64,000 bases of DNA, taken from assembly GCA_033977485.1 (NCBI GenBank), contig CM066994.1, forward strand, positions 42,371,155-42,435,154, in the 5' to 3' direction. The notes beneath the pieces are model-generated. The model did no database searches and had not been told where the DNA came from. It saw nothing but the letters and a program-made list of their open reading frames with translations. Numbering within the stretch: position 1 is the stretch's first letter; every line of letters begins with the position of its first letter. The DNA is from Hydrangea macrophylla (Eukaryota; Streptophyta; Magnoliopsida; Cornales; Hydrangeaceae). This document shows positions 55,510-64,000 of the stretch, in pieces. The position numbers were made by a program, and so were the translations under genes.

Positions 55510-56981
55510 GGTTTAAAGTTTAGTTTTAAATGCACAACGAAAATAGTCAAGTTATAAAACTTTTGGTATGCCAGGATCTACTACTCGTCAATTCCATAGA
55601 TGCGTACTAACTACAGAGGGAACAAGAGTTGTACCTTTTTGTCTTGAACCCAATTCTGAAACTTTAGACTTCCAGCAGCCTCCACTAGATGGTCTTCACT
55701 CCTATGACTCCTATGGATACTTGTCGGAAGGACTAGGGTAGGTGGGAACCCTAATAGAGAAGATAGAGGAGGTTTTGGGAAGACTAAGCAGTTTCTACAG
55801 CTTTTACTTATAAAAACAACGATTAAAAAATTCAGTACGCAGCTGCCCTATTTATAGATTCCCAGAACCGACCTAGACTTCGAGCGATCGAAGTGGCTTC
55901 GATCGATCGAACCAAGTTCAAGCGATTGAACCTACCATGGCTTCGATCGATCGAACAAACTTCGATCGATCAAACCTGCCTTAACATGATCCTCATGTGC
56001 CTTTCCAAGCATCTTAGCGGAGCTAAGAGTGGGAACTCCTAGGCTCTTTATTGTTGGCTCAGACTAGTTGTTAATTCCCATGACCAAACTCTTTGATCAG
56101 CAAACTAACCAACTAATCAGTTAACGTTTACTCCACTATAAAACGATAACTGAACTCCAACGCAAAAGAACATATCCGAAGCGATAACTAGACCTGTCTA
56201 TTGTACTCATGTCCCTCTACCGTCAGCATTCGTAATCATATTCAGGTAGTCGGATAACTGTTTCTGTCTACCTGAATCGTGATTACTTCTTGTATTTCTT
56301 GAGTCCCATTCACCTCTCATAATTACCAAACATGTTGATAACTACTTATCAACAAGACTATAGTTCTCAGTAATCAACCTGGTGACATTCTCAAGGGAAT
56401 GCTTACTCTGAATCAGAGGGTAGATTCTATCTTGACAATATATGTTCACAACCCTATGAACATGACATACCCAAGATACGTAGGTGTTGATCTTTTATAG
56501 ACCTCACTGATTGGTAAGTCAAAGCAGCCATATCCACAGTCTATGTTCATAATCGTCTCAAGATTGAGAACACGTACCTTATACAAGTTATGAGTTCCTA
56601 TTAACTGTTGACAGCCTTAAGTGTCAATAGGAAAACTCAGGTCCGTCAATGCACTATAAGCACTAGTATATTAACTAAGAATTACACTCTAGTGATTGAG
56701 ATTAATCACTCCATCCAATGGTAGTCAATCATGCTACAGTGTAGACCTGATGAGGTATCTAGTCTCATCATCCACTGTGACAAGTTCTAAGTATCAATGA
56801 ATAGTAATTCGTATCTCATTGTATGCATCTCATACATACACGAATTACTTACCATGATACTTAAAGATTAACAATCATCTCATGAAAGAAACATACACAA
56901 TGAAATGTAAAACTGATATCCATATATTAAAATGTCAGTGTCTAATACATAAAGTAATGGTTTGAGGGCACAAACCCAACA
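55510..56981 (-). repeat. E6 3' LTR, remainder right of E4
   Basis: It resumes with GGTTT (55510-55514) and runs to AAACCCAACA at 56981. With the 18-bp piece it totals about 1485 bp. It has the palindrome cluster (about 55874-55975) and a TATAAATA box (minus strand, near 55847-55854). Confidence 0.92.
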
Positions 56982-59900
56982 AACTCCCACTTGCACTCAT
57001 AACCATTCAGAACTACATCTAAGACCTAGACTATCTAGATGACGATCAAAGACCTTCTGTGGCAGGCCTTTGTAAACGGATCCGCAAGATTGTCAGCGGT
57101 GGCAATCTTGGTGACAGTCACATCTCCACATTGAACAATATCTCGGATAAGATGATATTTTTGCTCTACGTGCTTTCCCTTCCCGTGGTTCCTTGGCTCC
57201 TTGGACTGAGCCACTGCCCTACTATTATCACAATAAAGCGTAATAGGTGACAGCGACGCTGGTACCACCTCGAGCTCCATAAGGAACTTCTTAAGCCAAA
57301 CAACTTCCTTTGCGACTTCACAAGCAGCCACATACTCAGCTTCTGTAGTTGGGTTTGCAATGCATTTTTTCTTAATGCTCCTCCAACTAACAGCACTACC
57401 TCCCAAGGTAAAGAGATGTCCGGATGTCAACTTTCTCGAATCTTTATCTGACATAAAGTCCGAGTCAGTGTATCCTACTGGAATTAACTCACTACCGCCA
57501 TACATAAGCATGTAATCTTTAGTCCTTCTCAAGTACTTAAGAATGTGCTTAACAGCCGTCCAGTGCTCTAGACCTAGATTCGATTGATATCTACTAACCA
57601 TGCCAACGGCAAAATAGATATCTGGTCTAGTGCATAACATCGCATACATGAGACTTTCCACTGCTGAAGCATAGGAAACTCCTGCCATGCGATTCCTCTT
57701 CTTTTGTGTCTTAGGACACTGGTCCTTGGAGAACGCTAAACCATGCCTGAAAGGTAATAAACCTTTCTTTGAATTATCCATTGAAAACCTAGTTAATACC
57801 TTATCGATGTAACTAGCTTGAGATAATCCCATTATCTTTTGCTTGCGATCACGAAAGAGCTTTATCCCTAGGATATAGCTCGCCTCTCTTAGATCCTTCA
57901 TATCGAAAGTACTAGCCAGCCAAACCTTAATAGTTGACAATGCCGCTACATCATTCCCAATGAGTAGAATGTCGTCAATGTAAAGCACAAGAAAAGCCAC
58001 TACTTTTCCTTCACACTTCTTGTATACACAAGGTTCATCTAGATTCTGTATGAAACCAAACTACTTGACCGTTTGGTCAAATCGGATGTTCTAACTTTTG
58101 GATGCTTGCTTAAGTCCATAAATGGACTTTTACAACTTGCATACCAAGTTACCTTTCCGACCAGCTATGAACCCTTCTGGTTGTATATAGATGTCCTCCT
58201 CAAGATTGCCATTCAAGAATGCAGTCTTGACGTCCATCTTCCAGATCTCATAATCTAGGCATGCAGCAATGGATAAGAGTATTCTGAAGGACTTGAGCAT
58301 GACTACTGGTGAGAAAGTTTCCTCGTAGTCAATGCCCTCCCTCTGAGTATAACCTTTTGCTACAAGCCTAGCCTTAAAGGTCTCAACCTTTCCATCAAAC
58401 CCTCTTTTCCTCTTGTGGACCCACTTAGAACCAATGGGTTTAATATTGGCTGGAAGTTCTATAAGATCCCAGACCTAATTGGAATCCATAGATTCCAATT
58501 CAGCCTTCATAGCTTTAACCCAATGAGCCGAATCAACATCAGCCATTGCCTCTTCATACGTGGCAGGATCAAATTCAAATTCTATGGAGATAGCTTCAAA
58601 AACTTATCCTAAGAACATGTATCTATCAGGCAGGCTAATAATCTCCCACTACGACAAGGTACCGGTGCGAAAATGGGTGAAGAAGTAGTATTTTCTTGAT
58701 CCATATCGTTATTATCTACGGGTTGGACTGAGGGCTCTCGATCTATCTCTCTCAGATCTATCCTTCCCTTAGGTTTGTGGTTCATGATATAATCATTCTC
58801 TAAGAAAACAGCATTTGTACTAACAAACACTTTCTGTTCTCTTGGATCATAAAAATACCAACCATAAGTACCCTTTGGATACCCTACGAAATAACATACT
58901 TCCGATCTAGAATCCAACTTGCCCATCTTTCCTTTCAGCATATGTGCCAGACACCCCCATATCCGGAGATGTTGCAAGGAAGGCTTGCGCCCAATCTATA
59001 TCTCTCGTGGCGTCCTGTGAACAGATTTGCTTGGTACTAGATTTAGTATGTATGTAGCGGTTTCCAAAACATAACTCCAAAGGAATAATGGTAACTCAGA
59101 ATAACTCATCATCAACCTAGTCATGTCTAAAAGAGTCCAGTTCCTTCTCTCCGCTACACCGTTCTGCTGAGGCGTACCAGGTGCAGTCAACTATGACAGA
59201 ATCCCATTCTGTACGAGGTGATCAATAAACTCATTAGAGAGGTACTCGCCACCTCGATCAGATCGAATGGCCTTGATATGTGTGCCCAATTGTTTCTCCA
59301 CTTCAGCCCTAAACTCTTTGAACTTTTCAAAGCCTTCAGACTTGTGCTGCATTAGGTACACATATCCATACCTAGAGTGGTCAGCAGTAAATGTGATGAA
59401 ATACTCATAACCACCCCTTGCTCTAATATTTATTGGTCCACACACATCAGTATTAACTAATTCCAACAATGCATTGGTCCTATTGCCCTTTGCGGGAAAG
59501 GGCCTTTTGGTCATCTTACCCTCTAAAACAAGACTCGTAGACTTCCATTGCTTCGAGAACCAAATCGCCTAAGATCCCTTCTTTGACTAGTCTGCCAATC
59601 CTATTTAGATTGATATGGCCAAGCCTCGTATGCCAAAGCCTTGTTGGATTAGTGGAAGGTTCCTTTCTTTTAGATGGTAAAGTTACCATTGAGTTATTAA
59701 GTTCCATACAAGAATCTGTAGAAATATTGGGAGTAATCACATACAAACCATTTGATTTAAAACCAGAACATATAAAAGAACTATTTCTTTTAATAACAAC
59801 TTCAGTTCCAAAATGAAAAGAATAACCATTATTTGATAAATTAGAAACTGAAATTAAATTACGTCTCATTAAAGGGACGTAAAGTACATCTGATAAAATC

Positions 59901-60124
59901 AAAAATTTATTGTCTAGAAATTCTAAAACTACGACTCCTATAGCAACCGCAGATACGGTTGCGCGAGAACCTAGAGTAAGTACGATTTCCCCATCACTGC
60001 ACTTCTTGGTTGATCTGAACCACTGCAATAAATTACAGATATGGTTAGTCGCACCAGAATCAATGCACCAAGTGTTTGAAGTATCTGTAATAAAACTTAC
60101 TTCAATCACATGTGATTCAATCAT
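56982..60124 (-). pseudogene. pol: E6 protease, integrase, RT and RNase H (broken)
   Basis: Pieces on the minus strand: protease and GAG-pre-integrase 59516-60124 ([11 protein letters not shown] intact); integrase 59191-59514 and 58996-59190 (HTDVCGP reads [15 protein letters not shown] and VAERRN present); IN C-terminus 58609-58977; RT/RNase H 57035-58000. The RT active site is YIDD. The integrase-RT join (58000-58600) is shredded by stops and shifts. An extra A at about 59525 breaks the CLEGK zinc region. Minus-strand PPT GCAAGTGGGAGTT follows pol, as in E3B. It is a dead copy. Confidence 0.9.
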
Positions 60125-60127
60125 ACC

Positions 60128-60980
60128 TTAAACTCTTGTAGCTAAGAATTCTGGAAAGTTCCTCTTCCAGTGGCCCTTCTCACCGCATTGGAAACACTTT
60201 CCTTTACCTTGGCCACCCACCTTCCCTTTGCCCTTACCTTTTCCCTTAGATTTTGCAATCTTAGGGACCGGTCCAACACTTGGACCACCAGTGCCAACCT
60301 TCTTCTTTCCTTTCTTGCCTTTCGGCACAGGTCGGGAAGAAGAAGAGCTTCTCTCAACGTTTAGATCATTGCCCCCAGGTTTGATCACCCCTTTCGCTGC
60401 CAGTAAAGAACTCATTAATTCTCTCATTGAGAAATCCATTTGATTCATATTATAGTTAAGTTTAAATTGAGCGAATGAAGGCCACAGCAAATTGAGGATC
60501 ATATCAACTTGGTCTGTGCGTCGATGTTGGCACCTAGGGTCTCCAACTCATTTAAATATCCAATCATTTTTAAAACATGTTCCTTGACTGGAGTCTCTTC
60601 TGACATCTTTGCACTTATTATCTTCTGCATAGCTACCTGTCTGGCAGGCCTGCCATGCTCCTCAAACATCTTTTTCAGGGATGCGATAATGTCACTGGCG
60701 AAATTGTTCGACTGGAATTGGTGTTGCAACACACCAGCCATTGAGGCCAGAATGTAGCAACGGGCCATTCCATTCGACTTCTTCCATTTGTCAAACTCGC
60801 GTCTGGCAGCTGCCAAGCATTTATCGCGGGTTCTTCAGGGCTTGGGGTGGTGAGGACATATATGTGATCCTTCGCAGTTAATACGATATCAAGGTTACAT
60901 TTCCATTCAGTGTAGTTATTTCCAGTTAACTTGTTTTGAGTGAGTATGGTGGCAAGTGGACTAAATGCAGATCCAGACAT
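60128..60980 (-). pseudogene. gag: E6 gag (broken)
   Basis: It starts at ATG 60980 (MSGSAFSPLATIL), keeping the Gln codon at position 15 that E3B lost. A frameshift after EEPA (near 60815) and a second near 60500 split it into 60675-60980, 60499-60816 and 60128-60502. The knuckle reads [14 protein letters not shown], with the last Cys replaced by Phe. A stop at 60128 separates it from protease. Confidence 0.9.
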
Positions 60981-62648
60981 TACGATTACTGAAAATCAAA
61001 CAAAATAAATATGGATATCAGAATTTGACAGTTTAAAATAAAAGAATCCTTTTAAAAAACAAAGTCGCCGAAATATTGAAACGAAAAAATAAAGCCTCCG
61101 TGTGGTGGTCAATGTTCGATCGTTCGATTTATCATGACTTGTTCGCTATGCAACTCTTGCAAAACAAGTTATGACTCCCGAACCTGTTTGATCTCTAAGT
61201 TTCTGAGTAATGCCCCGTGTGGGATCCCTTATCCATAGCTTAGCTAGTGTGTACCATTAACTAGGATCCAATCATAACCGTCTCAAGTAGCGCCTCCGTA
61301 TGGTGGTCACCCTCTAACACGTCTGATTGATCCTATCCAAAGGAAGTTCACATCTAGTAACCAATGAGTAGTGTACCCTCCGTATGGAATGATCACCCCT
61401 GGCGAGGTGACACAGAATGCACTACTCATCTTACAATGAACCGTTAATGGAAGATCGTGGGTGTTATTATAAGACCCTCTCCCACTAGATTTGGTAAATA
61501 AGGATTTTGCTTTTGGAAAAGTTTTCACACACTACCCATAAACATCCAATGCTTATTAATGCGTTGAAAATGGTTTTTGAATTTTATTTTAAGAAACTTG
61601 TTTTACGTACATGAAAGTAGTAACAATATAATTAAATGCCAATCACAAACCAAGCACATAAAACAAAAAACTAAAATGAAATAAAGGCATTCATATGCCT
61701 ATATCTCCCATGGCTCTATCTCCATAGAACCTCCTCATGGTTTGGTCGCCTCCACCTCCATCTTTATGGATAACGGCTCCTTGCTCCATCTTCATGGAAT
61801 TTCTAATTCCAATACATAAGTCCTATGCTTCTTTCGAAGCTTACAATTTATCTAGAAAAAGAAATTGCAACAATAAAATAAAAAGGCAAGGGAAACCAGT
61901 GCGACTTTCCTTTTCGTAGGATTGAAGTCGCAGCGCCCTTTACGCATGCCGTAAAACCAAACCAACAATTAAATACAACATGCACCAATCTCAAAATTTT
62001 AAATACCAAAAATAAAATTCTAGGTGTCATGGGAGATAGTAGACTAACTTGCTGCAAAAAGGTTAGTCGTACGCATATCCACGCATATATAACAAATATA
62101 TCAACTGTAGGAACCCCTAATTGATTCACATAGTATATAAACTCTTTACATACTAAATTAGAACTTAAAACAGCATCATACTTCTCTGTCAGACTTCGAT
62201 CGATCGAATACCGTTCAATCGCTCGAACCTTCGATCGATTGAACACTGTTCAATCGCTTGAACCTTCTATTTCGCAGAATGATTTGAAAATTTAACAAAA
62301 AAATTTAAAATTAAAGTATATAATTTAAAAACCTTTTAAAACTGTGAAAAGAACAGCTAGACAGAGAATCGATCTCGATCGATCTAACCCCATTCGATCG
62401 ATCGAACAGAACCAAAGTTCGATCGATCGAAACTTGTTCGATCGCTTGAGAGTAGATGATGTTCGATCGATCGAGACTAGTTCGATCGATCAAAACCACC
62501 TTGCATCCAATGCAATCACAGATTTGTATTCTGCTGCGATAACACTGCAGAAACAGATCTGTGACAATGCAGTTTCGAAAACAGTTCTAAAAACAACATG
62601 CAAATCAAAACTAGTGTTCCAAAATGCATCTATAGATCCAAACAAGCC
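60981..62648 (-). other. E6 leader
   Basis: About 1.67 kb, colinear with the E3A and E3B leaders: CCTCCGTRTGG-type motifs at about 61096-61400, palindrome clusters at about 62195-62270 and 62373-62490. No ORF is supported. Confidence 0.75.
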
Positions 62649-62663
62649 TGGCTCTGATACCAA
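62649..62663 (-). other. E6 primer-binding site
   Basis: Minus-strand TTGGTATCAGAGCCA, one base from the 5' LTR end. Confidence 0.9.
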
Positions 62664-62664
62664 T

Positions 62665-64000
62665 TGAAGGATCAACAGGTTTAAAGTTTAGTTTTAAATG
62701 CGCAGCGGAAATAGTCAAGTTATAAAACTTTTGGTATCCCAGGATCTACTACTCGTCAATTCGATAGATGCATACTAACTACAGAGGGACTTTACTATAA
62801 GCTTCGGGGAAAGTAGCCCGAGCAAGAGCAAGAGGTTCTTTATTTCTCTCTTCTTCTCTAAGACACTGAAATTGGGGCCTGTAGATCTAACTCAGCAATA
62901 ACAGCTACGGTGCTTCTTGATCCCCTAAGGCACTCCACGCTTTAAAACGAAAAGGGACTAACCTAACTCGAATGGCCCTTGCCTAGCGGGAGTTATCGAC
63001 CAAATGAGTTAGCGGACAGCTTCGGCGGAAGCAGTCAACGGGCACTCCAAATGTCCTTTAGTAGCTTAACCAGGCCGTAATGAGAATTCAAAAAGCTTGA
63101 CGCCTATGGGTCGGTTGTTCAAGTGACATTACAAAGAGACACGGCTTCCGCCATCCTCCTTCTTTACGTGTACCTTTTTGTCTTGAACCCAATTCTGAAA
63201 CTTTAGACTTTCAGCAGCCTCCACTATATGGTCTTCACTCCTATGACTCCTATGGATACTTGCTGGAAGGACTAGGGTAGGTAGGAACCCTAATAGAGAG
63301 GATAGAGAAGGTTTTGGGAAGAATAAACAGTTTCTGCAACTTTCACGTATAAAAACAACGATAAAAATAATTCAGTACGCAGCTACCCTATTTATAGATT
63401 CCCAAAACCGACCTAGACTTCGAGCGATCGAAGTGGATTCGATCGATCGAACCAAGTTCAAGCGATTGAACCTACCATGGCTTCGATCGATCGAACCAAC
63501 TTCGATCGATCGAACCTGCCTTGACATGATCCTCATGTGCCTTTCCAAGCATCCTAGCGGAGCTAAGAGTGGGAACTCCTAGGCTCTTTATTGTTGGCTC
63601 AGACCAGTTGTTAATTCCCATGACCAAACTCTTTGATCAGCAAACTAACCAACTGATCAGTTAACGTTTACTCCACTATAAAATGATAACTGAACTCCGA
63701 CGCAAAAGAACATATCCGAAGCGATAACTAGACCTGTATGTCGTACTAATGTCCCTCTACCGTCAGCATTCATAATCATATTCAGGTAGTCGTATAACTG
63801 TTTCTGTCAACCTGAATTGTGATTACTTCTTGTACTCCTTGAGTCCCATTCACCTCTCATGATTACCAAACATGTTGATAACTACTTATCAACAAGACTG
63901 CAGTTCTCAGTAATCAACCTGGTGATATTCTCAAGGGAATGCTTACTCTGAATCAGAGAGTAGATTCTATCTTGACAATATATGTTCACAACCTATGAAC
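62665..64000 (-). repeat. E6 5' LTR, truncated by window end, with insertion
   Basis: It begins TGAAGGATCAACAGG and follows the 3' LTR copy (55510 onward) except for the foreign block 62790-63168. TATA box plus-strand TATTTATA at 63389-63396; palindrome cluster about 63420-63512. U3 continues beyond 64000. Confidence 0.9.
62790..63168. other. 379-bp foreign block, probably mitochondrial DNA (NUMT-like)
   Basis: Aligning the two E6 LTRs shows sequence identity up to ACAGAGGGA (62781-62789) and again from TGTACC (63169). Here 379 bp replace eight bases (ACAAGAGT) of the 3' LTR. The block has higher GC and a different texture (AGCTTCGGGGAAAGTAGC, GCTTCGGCGGAAGC, GCGGGAGTTATCGACC) typical of angiosperm mitochondrial intergenic DNA. 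It has no TSD or terminal repeats, which fits double-strand-break repair with organelle filler rather than transposition. The organelle origin is a judgement from texture. Confidence 0.55.

Larger units (their letters stand above)
35965..64000 (-). mobile_element. E6: decayed Angela/BARE-like Copia retrotransposon, interrupted by E4 and running off the window
   Basis: A minus-strand relative of E3A/E3B. Its 3' LTR is 35965-35982 plus 55510-56981, the internal region 56982-62664, and the 5' LTR starts at 62665 and passes the window end. E4 lies only 18 bp inside the LTR edge. The gag-pol region has many stops and frameshifts. The 5' LTR carries a mitochondria-like insertion. The LTR type (AGGATCAACAGG after TG) marks a subfamily distinct from E3A and E3B. 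Confidence 0.9.

Overview
The window is nuclear DNA of a flowering plant, most likely a eudicot. Almost all of it is LTR retrotransposon sequence. No species can be named from it. There are no prokaryotic genes, no tRNA or rRNA genes, and only traces of ordinary plant gene sequence: a possible terminal exon at 311-376 and a weak exon candidate at 33898-34037. I resolved seven LTR elements from hand-read LTR ends, 5-bp target-site duplications (TSDs), primer-binding sites (PBS), polypurine tracts (PPT) and reading-frame continuity.

Nest A (1530-33708) is four elements deep. E1 is a small plus-strand Ale/Ivana-type Copia element (LTR about 0.3 kb, TSD ATATT). E2, a minus-strand Sirevirus-type Copia element, is inserted in it at 4985-31803 (TSD ATTCC). 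E2 has a long gag with coiled coil and an extra envelope-like ORF after pol. That ORF is split by E3A, a minus-strand Angela/BARE-like Copia element at 7194-24537 (TSD TATAA). The 5' LTR of E3A is in turn split by E3B, a close relative at 14938-23670 (TSD CAATT). E3B is the youngest and best preserved: its gag-pol frame is open for 1297 codons and its LTRs differ at only about six hand-counted bases plus one 42-bp unit.

The region 33709-35964 is the only substantial stretch without a complete element; it ends in a truncated LTR fragment (35588-35964). Nest B (35965 to beyond the window end) is also layered. E6 is a decayed Angela-like element. E4, a Tekay/Del-type Gypsy element (35983-55509, TSD GGTTT), landed 18 bp inside the outer end of its LTR. 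E5, another Tekay-type Gypsy element (42132-51847, TSD GTTAT), landed inside a zinc-knuckle codon stretch of E4 gag. The distal LTR of E6 carries a 379-bp foreign block (62790-63168) that looks like mitochondrial DNA.

The gene products are the usual retrotransposon set: gag makes the particle, protease cuts the polyprotein, RT/RNase H copies the RNA, and integrase inserts the copy, with a chromodomain in the Gypsy elements. Only E3B and E5 are close to coding-competent.

The least expected signals are non-coding. (1) Three unrelated element families carry clusters of self-complementary motifs with a central CG, and E5 carries a different, CpG-saturated array. In E2 and the Angela-like elements these clusters sit just upstream of a TATA box. 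(2) The E5 LTR carries seven hairpin units whose stems vary while the loop is conserved and pairing is largely kept. (3) E2 has, just upstream of its envelope-like ORF, a second copy of the promoter layout found in its LTR.
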